A DNA stretch of 7,279 bases from SXRF01 sp964624555 (GCA_964624555.1 CAZUXB010000057.1:1-7279), one strand, 5' to 3'. Shown: positions 1-6,284, counted from the stretch's first letter. The notes: generated from the letters alone by a model not told the origin. Program-made: numbers and translations.

Positions 1-29
1 GAGAGGGAACAGGCATAGGACTTTACATG

Positions 30-470
30 TCAAAAATTATTATCGAGAAAAACAGCATCAGGTTTTTTTATATCTTCTTTGTTACCTTCTATCATGCTTT
101 CCGGAAGCCCGATCAGCGATATATCATCTACCCCAATAACTACTGCGGCCACATACTCACCACTGTTAAGCTGAACCCTTTGCATACCACGATAAAAAGG
201 CACCGCCCATTTAACATAAGGCATGGAACGCACCCTGAAAAAATCATTATAGCGGAGCGGAATCGCAGTTTCTAATTCCTTTACCCCGGTTTTTACAACC
301 CAGACATCAGCCTGGGGAATATCCGACACAACACTATAGACACGCACCATTATACCCATAAAAATTGCAGGCTGCTGCGCCATCATAAGCGCACAGGAGG
401 CAATGCCAAACACCATGGCGTAAAATTTGGCCTTGTTCCTAACCAGCATTTTTATTGCGATTTTATACAT
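30..470 (-). CDS. FtsX/MacB/DevC-like ABC transporter permease, N-terminal part, probably truncated
   Basis: The 146-residue product begins like an inner-membrane permease of the MacB/DevC (FtsX-like) class: a basic start (MYKIAIKMLVRNKAKF), a hydrophobic segment at about residues 16-41, then the start of the periplasmic domain with QADVWVV (residues 53-59), YVKWAVPFYRG and VVIGVDDISLIGLP. Family members normally run to roughly 380 residues with three more membrane segments at the C-terminal end. This frame stops at a TGA (32-30) just after DAVFLDNNF. The same frame is open for the remaining 29 bases to the window edge, and one other frame is open too, so a nonsense mutation or frameshift is likely but cannot be settled. 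The ATG is one base after the TAG of the glycosyltransferase, so translation is probably coupled. In this family an ATPase and an HlyD-like adaptor usually accompany the permease; they would lie beyond the left edge. Substrate unknown; DevC relatives export glycolipids. Confidence 0.72.
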   Translation of the reverse strand: MYKIAIKMLVRNKAKFYAMVFGIASCALMMAQQPAIFMGIMVRVYSVVSDIPQADVWVVKTGVKELETAIPLRYNDFFRVRSMPYVKWAVPFYRGMQRVQLNSGEYVAAVVIGVDDISLIGLPESMIEGNKEDIKKPDAVFLDNNF

Positions 471-471
471 A

Positions 472-1623
472 CTAGGCCGCTATTTTCTGATATACATCTA
501 TCAATTGCTTACAAACTATTTCCGGATTATATGCGCCAGTTCTTTTGTAAGACTCATTTCCCATTTTTTCCTGCAACTCCGCAGAAACAGCCAACTCATT
601 CAGGCGTCCTGCCATTTCTTTGTGATCGTACCCGTCTACAATAAAACCATTACTACCATCATCAACCAGCTCATATGCAGAAACTATTTCTTTAGTAACT
701 ATAACTGGCTTTGCAAAACGCATCGCTTCCAACACAACTATTGCCTGCGCTTCAACTAACGATGGAAGCACAAAAACATTGCAATCGCGGTAGTAGCCTG
801 AAAGCGTATTGTGCGGAAGGAAACCAAGGAACTCAACATTTTTGGAAATAGCAAGCTCCTCGCAGAGTTTTTTTAATTTTCCTTCCTGCTCGCCACAACC
901 AGCAATTCTAAGCCTGCTGGCTGGAAAAATCCTTAAGTGTTCAGCAAAAGCCTTAAGCAGTAATGGTATATTCTTTTCCTTGTTCAACCTGCCTACATAA
1001 AGCACATTAAAAATGTCATTTTCTTTCTGGATTTTTTCTAAGGAAGAACTAATGCCGATATTAAAGAAATCACGCGTTAACGGGTTAGTGATATAAATTA
1101 CAGGAACCGTTACACCTCTAACCTTAATACGCTCTACAAGATTTTGAGATGGCGCAATTACAGTATCCATTTTGTTACAGAACTGTTTAATTAAATATCT
1201 TATAATTGGCCTTAGAGGTCTTAATAATAACAATTGCGTTAAATGATCCTCAGTCATATGGAATGTTGCTAATTTAACCAAATTCATTCCCTTACAAGAT
1301 TTATATGCTAATATAGTCAAAAAACTCCAATAGTGGAAATGTGCAATCCCAACATTATTTTCTTTTATTATTTTTCTGATATTTTTAGGAGTTGCCAAAG
1401 CCTGGTAAAAACCAGCTATCTTAAGTGAAAACGCCCTGTATATTTTTACCCCGTTCCATACTTCAACTTCCGGCTCCCCGGTACGTTTTGAAGTTATCAC
1501 AACCACACCGTAGCCATTATTTACCAGCTCCGCACACATAATTTGCAAATGCATACCTACACCAGTAGCTGCTGGTATAAAATCATCCGATATGATCAAT
1601 ATTGTTTCTTTTTTTCGTTCCAT
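472..1623 (-). CDS. GT4-family glycosyltransferase (GT-B fold)
   Basis: Cytoplasmic or membrane-associated retaining glycosyltransferase that transfers a sugar from a nucleotide donor; donor and acceptor cannot be read from the sequence. Numbering from the ATG at 1623 (383 residues), the N-terminal acceptor domain shows ILIISDDFIPAATGVGMHL (8-26), with the glycine-rich loop and His25, and TFHMTED (120-126). The C-terminal donor domain has NVLYVGRLNKEKN (206-218; Arg212 and Lys217 are the usual phosphate-binding pair), LRIAGCGEQ, and the E-x7-E motif EAQAIVVLEAM with Glu291 and Glu299. Length is normal for GT4. A longer form starting at TTG 1635 (387 residues) is in frame. Neither start has a clear ribosome binding site, so the ATG is preferred. 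It is the first gene of a two-gene unit with the permease, which suggests a glycosylated lipid or envelope product. Codon use is AT-rich like the acyltransferase across the divergent region. Confidence 0.9.
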   Translation of the reverse strand: MERKKETILIISDDFIPAATGVGMHLQIMCAELVNNGYGVVVITSKRTGEPEVEVWNGVKIYRAFSLKIAGFYQALATPKNIRKIIKENNVGIAHFHYWSFLTILAYKSCKGMNLVKLATFHMTEDHLTQLLLLRPLRPIIRYLIKQFCNKMDTVIAPSQNLVERIKVRGVTVPVIYITNPLTRDFFNIGISSSLEKIQKENDIFNVLYVGRLNKEKNIPLLLKAFAEHLRIFPASRLRIAGCGEQEGKLKKLCEELAISKNVEFLGFLPHNTLSGYYRDCNVFVLPSLVEAQAIVVLEAMRFAKPVIVTKEIVSAYELVDDGSNGFIVDGYDHKEMAGRLNELAVSAELQEKMGNESYKRTGAYNPEIVCKQLIDVYQKIAA

Positions 1624-1712
1624 AATAATAAGCAAAAAATAAAGAAGATGATTTGTTACCGCTAAATATTGTTAACCCTGATAATCCCACTAATATCCTA
1701 GTGCTAACAGGT

Positions 1713-1740
1713 TTAATAAGCGTAAATAAGAATGTTGCAA
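1713..1740 (-). promoter_or_regulatory. possible sigma-70-like promoter for the glycosyltransferase-permease unit
   Basis: On the minus strand TTGCAA (1740-1735) and TATTAA (1718-1713) are separated by 16 bp; each matches four of six consensus positions. This would start a transcript near 1705, giving a leader of about 80 bases before the ATG at 1623. The dyad CACTA-N6-TAGTG (1688-1703) would lie at the transcript start, where an operator could sit. In such AT-rich DNA chance matches are common. Confidence 0.25.
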
Positions 1741-1760
1741 AATTTTATATGCGATGATTT

Positions 1761-1803
1761 TGTAATATTTTGACTTCATCTACATGTATTACAAAATATT
1801 ACA
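1761..1803. repeat. perfect 12-bp inverted repeat with 19-bp spacer
   Basis: TGTAATATTTTG (1761-1772) is followed after 19 bp by its exact reverse complement CAAAATATTACA (1792-1803). It could be a wide operator dyad bound by a dimer or tetramer, or a weak AT-rich hairpin with a 19-base loop. No T-run follows on either strand and it lies upstream of both genes, so a terminator is unlikely. The half-site TGTAATA also occurs at 1945-1951, and its complement at 1787-1793. Confidence 0.55.
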
Positions 1804-1856
1804 TAAATAAATAATATTTATATATCAGCATGCTAGGCTAATAATAAAGCCAATTT

Positions 1857-1987
1857 GGTATAGCATAATAACTGTTACAACTATATGAATACTTTTATAA
1901 TATTTAATCAATTATATAAAATTTTATAAAAATTGTCTTAAAATTGTAATAATAAATCACTTTGAATTAACCTATACATGCTATACC
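1857..1987. repeat. 10-bp inverted repeat GGTATAGCAT / ATGCTATACC
   Basis: GGTATAGCAT (1857-1866) and its exact reverse complement ATGCTATACC (1978-1987) are 111 bp apart upstream of the acyltransferase. Two related copies exist: CCTATACA (1971-1978) and its complement TGTATAGG (2025-2032), the latter over the start region. Spaced copies like this could be binding sites for a regulator that loops DNA. This is inference; no regulator gene is in the window. Confidence 0.4.
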
Positions 1988-2038
1988 TTAACTTATAGAT
2001 AATATATTAATAAACCAATATTAGTGTATAGGACATTT

Positions 2039-2881
2039 GTGCAAGCAATTCAATTAAATGCGGTAAATGATTACGGCCATACACATAACGGCTATTTTAA
2101 CTTTAAAGAACTGTATGATAAGGTTTTTATAGTAAAGAGAGCATTAACTCCAGAAGATATAAAAGAAGCTCATAGAATCCGTTATCAAGTATATTGCATT
2201 GAAAACCAGTACGAAAACCCAGAACAAAGTGTATTTGGCGAAGAAACTGATGAATATGACGATAATTGCATAACCAGCCTGCTTATCCACCGCCATACCG
2301 GCCTAACAGTTGGTACTGTGCGGGTTATTCTTCCTGATACCAATAATCTTGATAGTTGCTTACCAATACAAAAACTGTGCGATATTAAAAAGTATGACAG
2401 TGAGTATGATCCAGCAGTAGCCGGTGAGATATCGAGATTCTGCATCTCAAAGCAGATGCGCAAAAGAATTTGCGACACCAGCCAGTATCTTGGGTTTTAT
2501 GAACCAGACCCTAATCATAAAATCTGTACCCATGAAGATAAACTCACTAAACGCGCTATTCCCTACGCTGCGCTTGGCTTAGTTAAATCAGTATTTGAAA
2601 TCAGCGCTGAACATAATATGCATTATATTTATGCCGCGATGGAACCATTCTTGATACGTTCACTAGGTATGCTAGGTATACCTTCTACCCCTTTAGGCCC
2701 GGTAGTAGATTATCATGGCAAGAGGCAACCTGCTAAATTCAGGGCGATCGAAGCCTATGAGAATTGTAAGAAACATAACTACGATACCTGGAGAATTATC
2801 TCGGATAATGGTAGGTTGCATGCACAAGAGCTGCTGGCCCTGGAGCATGAAGCACAAAAAAGAAACTGCCTGTTTTTATAA
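2039..2881 (+). CDS. PEP-CTERM/exosortase-associated acyltransferase, N-acyl amino acid synthase (FeeM/LuxI-like)
   Basis: Predicted cytoplasmic GNAT-fold acyltransferase expected to transfer a fatty acyl group, usually from acyl-ACP, to the amino group of an amino acid. Numbered from the GTG at 2039 (280 residues): RIRYQVYCIE (46-55), EETDEYD (68-74), VGTVRVILP (91-99), LPIQKLC (108-114), GEISRF (129-134), AMEPFLIRSLG (200-210) and VDYHGKRQP (223-231). These are the hallmarks of the exosortase-associated acyltransferase family, which includes long-chain N-acyl amino acid synthases. D-x2-D (71/74), Arg95 and E-x2-R (130/133) align with conserved catalytic residues of LuxI-type autoinducer synthases. 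The GTG at 2039 has AGGA five bases upstream (2030-2033); an in-frame GTG at 2024 gives 285 residues but has no ribosome binding site. No exosortase or PEP-CTERM protein is visible here. It converges on the E1-nitroreductase gene with 6 bp between stops. Confidence 0.88.
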   Translation: MQAIQLNAVNDYGHTHNGYFNFKELYDKVFIVKRALTPEDIKEAHRIRYQVYCIENQYENPEQSVFGEETDEYDDNCITSLLIHRHTGLTVGTVRVILPDTNNLDSCLPIQKLCDIKKYDSEYDPAVAGEISRFCISKQMRKRICDTSQYLGFYEPDPNHKICTHEDKLTKRAIPYAALGLVKSVFEISAEHNMHYIYAAMEPFLIRSLGMLGIPSTPLGPVVDYHGKRQPAKFRAIEAYENCKKHNYDTWRIISDNGRLHAQELLALEHEAQKRNCLFL

Positions 2882-2887
2882 CCGCTT

Positions 2888-4867
2888 TTACTCAGTAATA
2901 CATAACTCTTCCAACGGCTTGCGGACTGAGCGGTATTTTATAACCGGATTGCATGCCCTGCCCAAACGCCCTGCAAATATTATACTATCATCTGGAAGGG
3001 CTTTTCCTTTGCGCAAAACCGAAAACTTCCGGGCTACCTTTGACGCCATTTTCACCATTAATGGGTCTTTGCTGAAATTATCCCCGCTACGCCCGCATGC
3101 CGAAAAAAACACAGAGGCATAAGAAGGCTGCATAACCAAACCAAGGCTGGTTACTGTAAGCCAGAACCTCTGTATCTTCCTGCCATACTTAATAGCACCT
3201 TCAATATCTGTATTGATAAAATTTGGGTCCTTGGCCAGCATTATAAAATGCCCTCCAGAGCGCATACCCGGAATAATTGCCATTTCCAACTGGGTAGAAA
3301 ATGTTCCGCCCATGTAGCGACTGGTAAACCTAATAACCTGCTCTTTTTTAATAGCCATCCGCAGGCTGAACCTCATCACCGGATCAAACGGCATGCTTTT
3401 CACCGGCATCCCGTCAGGGCTGAAATTATTTTTCCAGTCCAGCCTCTTTTTAATTACCGGGTATTCTTCCGGGGCATTTATATGTATTGCCAAGGCAGAA
3501 GCATTTAAATCTGATACCTGCCATTTTTCCTTTAAAGTTTCATACCATTCTATTTCCAACTCATCACCTATAGATTCGGCCAGAGCTTGCTTCTCTTTTT
3601 CCGTGAGTGGAATATTCCGGTAAGGATAGCGGTTCACCGACCTGGCTTCAATATAAGGAGCCAGATTATCTGGTTTAATAGAACTATCCTCTACACACCT
3701 CATCCTTACACTATAATGGTGGCCATCTATCCCCATATGTTCAAATTCAACCCTATAGCCAAGCTCGCTTGCTGCTATAGCAGCAGTTTCAAGCAATATA
3801 CCAAGGGAAGTAAAAATTGGATTATGGTGTTTGCCACTCTCATACAAACTATCGTAGGTGGTAACCGTTATTATATCGGCAGCACAATCATCGATAATTT
3901 TGAACCGCCATAATTGTGTATTATCACCACTCGGTGCCCAGCGCGCCCGATCAAGTATTTTCTCCACAGGCCGCGTATAAATTTTTTTGTCGCCACTATT
4001 ATGTTTTATTATGTCTGTAATATGGCGGTTGATAAAAAATGTTTTGGCCAGGAACAGCGGGTTTCTTTTACCAAACGGCACATACCCAACCTTATGTTTA
4101 TTCAAATACGCATCAAAAAGATGGTAATACGGAGCCGCATACACCTCTCCGCGTTTCAGCAATATTTTTATAGCTTCCGCCGCCGTTACCCCGGCACATA
4201 AATTACAGGCTATCATGGTCGATGGCCCTTCCTTGCCCGCAATATTAACCTTGCTTTCATCAACAAGGTAATGACGGTGGACAGCAAGTGGCGAAATCCC
4301 GGCCATAAACCTTGCATATTGCTCCAACTCCGGCCTTCCCTCAAAACCAAAATATTCCTCGAAAGACATTTTGCCGGGCATAAACACCATATAAGAAGTA
4401 CCCATTGCCACAGGAGCCGCAGTTATTCCCGGTATGCCCAGCTCATGGCATTTATTAAAAATTATACGGCGGGCAGGAAGGCAGAAAAAATCAATGCCAT
4501 CCAGGTAAACATCAGCATCTTTGAGAAACTCCCCAACATTTTCCTTGTTCACACCTTCTGGAAATATTTTAAATGTACAGTCAGGATTTATATCCTTTGC
4601 CATCCCGGCAATCACTTCCAGCTTGCTCCGGCCAAGGTTACTTATGGTAGCACCAACCTGCCGGTTAAAATTACTAAGCTCAAAATGGTCAAACTCGGCA
4701 ATGTGGAAATTCTGGATCCCGAGCCTTACCATGGTAAGCAGGTGAACACCCCCTGCCCCACCAAGGCCAGCAATTGCAACCGTTTTAGTGACCAGAGTTT
4801 TCTGCTCGGCAGTGGTAAACCAGCCTATATTCCGGTAAAAAGCCCGATCGTAATTGAATGTTGTCAT
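2888..4867 (-). CDS. E1/ThiF-like adenylating domain fused to a nitroreductase-like flavin domain
   Basis: A 659-residue two-domain enzyme. The N-terminal half (about 10-270) is an E1/ThiF/MoeB-type Rossmann domain: GLGGAGG (34-40) for ATP, EFDHFELSNFNRQ (58-70) with Asp60 and the Asn68-Arg69-Gln70 signature, GRSKLE with Lys82, and DGID (123-126). It should adenylate a carboxylate. CNLC (221-224) is the only CxxC, so the paired zinc cysteines of ThiF/MoeB are absent. From about 298 the sequence becomes nitroreductase-like: ARWAPSGDNTQLWRF (308-322) matches the FMN-binding start of that family, and a C-terminal GRLGRACNP closes the fold. No ubiquitin-like carrier or rhodanese gene is nearby, so the substrate is probably a small carboxylic acid, perhaps the product of the neighbouring acyltransferase; this is inference. 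The ATG at 4867 has only a weak AGG close upstream. No signal peptide or membrane segment is evident. Confidence 0.88.
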   Translation of the reverse strand: MTTFNYDRAFYRNIGWFTTAEQKTLVTKTVAIAGLGGAGGVHLLTMVRLGIQNFHIAEFDHFELSNFNRQVGATISNLGRSKLEVIAGMAKDINPDCTFKIFPEGVNKENVGEFLKDADVYLDGIDFFCLPARRIIFNKCHELGIPGITAAPVAMGTSYMVFMPGKMSFEEYFGFEGRPELEQYARFMAGISPLAVHRHYLVDESKVNIAGKEGPSTMIACNLCAGVTAAEAIKILLKRGEVYAAPYYHLFDAYLNKHKVGYVPFGKRNPLFLAKTFFINRHITDIIKHNSGDKKIYTRPVEKILDRARWAPSGDNTQLWRFKIIDDCAADIITVTTYDSLYESGKHHNPIFTSLGILLETAAIAASELGYRVEFEHMGIDGHHYSVRMRCVEDSSIKPDNLAPYIEARSVNRYPYRNIPLTEKEKQALAESIGDELEIEWYETLKEKWQVSDLNASALAIHINAPEEYPVIKKRLDWKNNFSPDGMPVKSMPFDPVMRFSLRMAIKKEQVIRFTSRYMGGTFSTQLEMAIIPGMRSGGHFIMLAKDPNFINTDIEGAIKYGRKIQRFWLTVTSLGLVMQPSYASVFFSACGRSGDNFSKDPLMVKMASKVARKFSVLRKGKALPDDSIIFAGRLGRACNPVIKYRSVRKPLEELCITE

Positions 4868-5007
4868 CTGCCTATAATTTTAACAATTTAGCCTTCAAAT
4901 ATAATAATCAATATTTAACATATGGTTACTTTTTTGGGCAAAACTTGACTGATTTGTTTACTATGGTATTGCTGACCCCCTGTTAATATAGGCAATCAGG
5001 AGAATTT
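4868..5007. promoter_or_regulatory. divergent promoter region between E1-nitroreductase gene and efflux operon
   Basis: This 140-bp gap must hold the control signals for both directions. Toward the efflux operon, TTGACT (4945-4950) is a good -35 match with a weak TATTGC (4967-4972) 16 bp later. The adaptor gene then has a strong ribosome binding site, AGGAG (4998-5002), five bases before its ATG. Toward the E1 gene, several AT-rich minus-strand -10-like strings occur and none is clearly best. No repressor gene is visible next to the pump, and no strong operator palindrome is seen. Confidence 0.5.
4945..4972 (+). promoter_or_regulatory. possible promoter of the RND efflux operon
   Basis: TTGACT matches five of six -35 positions; TATTGC, 16 bp downstream, matches only the first three of the -10 box. 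Initiation near 4980 would leave a leader of about 28 bases carrying the AGGAG at 4998-5002. The weak -10 could indicate a need for an activator, as for MexT-controlled mexEF; that parallel is inference. Confidence 0.3.
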
Positions 5008-6150
5008 ATGGCGCGGTGGTCTGGTAAAAAAATTGTTATTGTTATTGCTGTCGCCGCACTGGGATACTACGCCTACGGGCATTTTTTCGGGCAGGGCGGC
5101 GGTTATGGGCAGATGGGCGGCGCACCACCAGTAAGCGTTGCCGAGGTTATCGAGCGGGAAGTGCGCGGCTGGAACGAGTTTTCCGGTAAATTAGTAGCGG
5201 TAGAAAAGGTAGAGATTCGCCCCCAGGTTTCCGGCACAATAGAGTCCATCCATTTCGCTGATGGCGCAATGATCAACAAGGATGATTTATTATTTGTTAT
5301 CGACCCACGGCCATATGAGGCAGCGTACCAGTCGGCCAATTCTTTATATACGCTGGCGGCAGAAGACCTGAAACGGGCCGCTGCCTTACTCAATTCCAAA
5401 TCAATATCACAGAGTGACTATGACCAGCGAAAAAATTCTTATGAAGTGGCAAAAGCCAATTCTGTTAAAGCCAAACTGGACCTTGATTATACGCAAGTAA
5501 GGTCGCCAATCAGTGGCCGTGCCAGCCGGGCGGAGATAACCGTAGGAAATTTGGTACAGGCCGGATTCGGGCAAGCTCCATTACTTACTACTGTTATTGC
5601 CAGCACCCCGATCTATGCTGATTTTGAAATCGATGAAGCAACTTTTCTTAAATATGCCAGCGCCGGTGTAACCAACAACAGCGCGGCAGCAAATATTCCG
5701 GTAACCCTCACCCTTGATGGTCTCACCCGCGAAGGCCACGTAGCTTCCTTTGATAATATGGTGAATACTGTCACTGGCACGGTGCGGGTACGCGCTATTT
5801 TCAATAATAAAGATGGAGCATTGGTTTCCGGCCTGTTCGCACGGGTCAAAATGGGCGAGCCGGTAAGCCGTAAATCATTGCTGATAACCGATAAAGCCAT
5901 CGGCACCGACCAAAACAAAAAGTTTGTAATTGTAGTAGGTGCAGAAAATAAAAGCGAACACCGCGATATAGCTCTTGGTGGAGTGGCCGATGGGTTGCGG
6001 ATTATAGAATCTGGCTTGAAACCGGGTGAAAAAATCATAGTAAGCGGCCTGCAGCGTGTCATGATGCCCGGCCAGCCAGTGACACCGGAAGTTGTACCGA
6101 TGGACGGACCACCTCCCGCAGCCGCCCCTGCCCCCGCCGCTAAGGAATAA
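5008..6150 (+). CDS. RND efflux periplasmic adaptor subunit (MexE/OqxA/AcrA-like membrane fusion protein)
   Basis: A 380-residue periplasmic adaptor linking the inner-membrane pump to an outer-membrane channel. An N-terminal hydrophobic helix (about 8-23) follows a basic start; there is no lipobox cysteine, so it is probably membrane-anchored or cleaved rather than a lipoprotein. Next come the first half of the lipoyl domain, EIRPQVSGTIESIHFADG (69-86) and LLFVIDPRPYEAAY (94-107), a coiled-coil hairpin (about 103-160) with SISQSDYDQR at its turn, and the second lipoyl half, YTQVRSPISGRASRAEITVG (161-180). The beta-barrel includes PIYADFEIDEATFLKY (201-216), and the membrane-proximal domain ends at SGLQRVMMPGQPV. 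The tail is rich in Pro and Ala. By comparison with E. coli AcrA as I recall it, each hairpin helix is about seven residues shorter. AGGAG five bases upstream fixes the ATG. It forms an operon with the pump downstream. Confidence 0.95.
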   Translation: MARWSGKKIVIVIAVAALGYYAYGHFFGQGGGYGQMGGAPPVSVAEVIEREVRGWNEFSGKLVAVEKVEIRPQVSGTIESIHFADGAMINKDDLLFVIDPRPYEAAYQSANSLYTLAAEDLKRAAALLNSKSISQSDYDQRKNSYEVAKANSVKAKLDLDYTQVRSPISGRASRAEITVGNLVQAGFGQAPLLTTVIASTPIYADFEIDEATFLKYASAGVTNNSAAANIPVTLTLDGLTREGHVASFDNMVNTVTGTVRVRAIFNNKDGALVSGLFARVKMGEPVSRKSLLITDKAIGTDQNKKFVIVVGAENKSEHRDIALGGVADGLRIIESGLKPGEKIIVSGLQRVMMPGQPVTPEVVPMDGPPPAAAPAPAAKE

Positions 6151-6152
6151 CC

Positions 6153-6284
6153 ATGAATATATATTGTCATACCAGCGGAAGCTGGTATCCAGTTTTACTC
6201 GCGGCAGCGAGGACAAGAATTATTATTAAGCCGCAGACGGGGCTTTGCTGGATTCCTGCTTTCGCAGGAATGACAGGTAAATGA
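6153..6284 (+). other. 43-codon reading frame running through the palindromic repeat
   Basis: An ATG three bases after the adaptor's stop has AAGGA (6142-6146) six bases upstream and opens 43 codons, starting MNIY and ending GMTGK. It reads through nearly the entire palindromic element, giving the WIPAFAGMT peptide that such repeats typically encode. A folded protein is unlikely, but the ribosome binding site is better than that of the pump gene downstream. The frame may be translated, or may be a relic of the pump's original start (the pump begins MNIS in the same frame). Confidence 0.3.
6165..6275. repeat. palindromic repeat element of about 111 bp (REP/MITE-like) between adaptor and pump genes
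   Basis: Two 28-bp ends, 6165-6192 and 6248-6275, are inverted repeats matching at 23 of 28 positions. Each end also folds on itself: ATACCAGC-GGAA-GCTGGTAT on the left, ATTCCTGC-TTTC-GCAGGAAT on the right. Four of the five differences between the ends are paired changes that keep each hairpin intact. The middle adds CTCGC-GGCA-GCGAG (6198-6211) and CCG-CAGA-CGG (6231-6240). This resembles the GTCATTCC(C/T)GCGAAAGC repeats scattered through many proteobacterial genomes. It has no transposase and would be mobilised in trans if at all. It will be transcribed in the efflux mRNA, where the hairpins could affect stability or the ratio of adaptor to pump. No T-run follows, so it is not a classic terminator. 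Confidence 0.75.

Larger units (their letters stand above)
1624..2038. promoter_or_regulatory. AT-rich divergent control region between glycosyltransferase and acyltransferase genes
   Basis: About 415 bp without a credible gene; every frame is closed within a few codons. It must contain the promoters of both divergent genes. It is much richer in A+T than its surroundings and holds a perfect 12-bp dyad (1761-1803), a 14-bp palindrome TATAAAATTTTATA (1915-1928), a small dyad CACTA/TAGTG (1688-1703), and repeated GGTATAG/CTATACC and TGTAATA motifs. The length and symmetry suggest more regulation than a simple pair of promoters, but no regulator can be named. For the plus-strand gene no convincing -35/-10 pair stands out; TTGAAT (1962-1967) and TATACC (1982-1987) are only 14 bp apart. 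Confidence 0.6.

Noticed and set aside
1741..1830. Small peptide gene in the divergent region
   Set aside because: The best ATG-initiated frame (from 1732) closes after 13 codons and has no ribosome binding site.
2715..3122. 135-codon plus-strand open frame bridging the convergent genes
   Set aside because: It overlaps the acyltransferase 3' end in another frame and the E1-nitroreductase antisense; no recognisable domain.
4196..4207. CNLC in the E1 domain as a zinc site
   Set aside because: ThiF/MoeB zinc sites need two CxxC pairs and the second is missing. This one lies just before a helix in a position where many E1-like proteins have small residues.
4271..4891. 206-codon plus-strand open frame
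   Set aside because: It lies antisense to the E1 domain, whose motifs are clear. The product is a low-complexity mix with no domain signature.
5613..6170. 185-codon minus-strand open frame
   Set aside because: It is antisense to the adaptor gene. The Ala/Gly-rich start is the reverse reading of the adaptor's Pro/Ala tail.
6165..6275. Rho-independent terminator between adaptor and pump
   Set aside because: The hairpins are strong but have no following T-run, and the structure matches a dispersed palindromic repeat. The pump needs co-expression with the adaptor.
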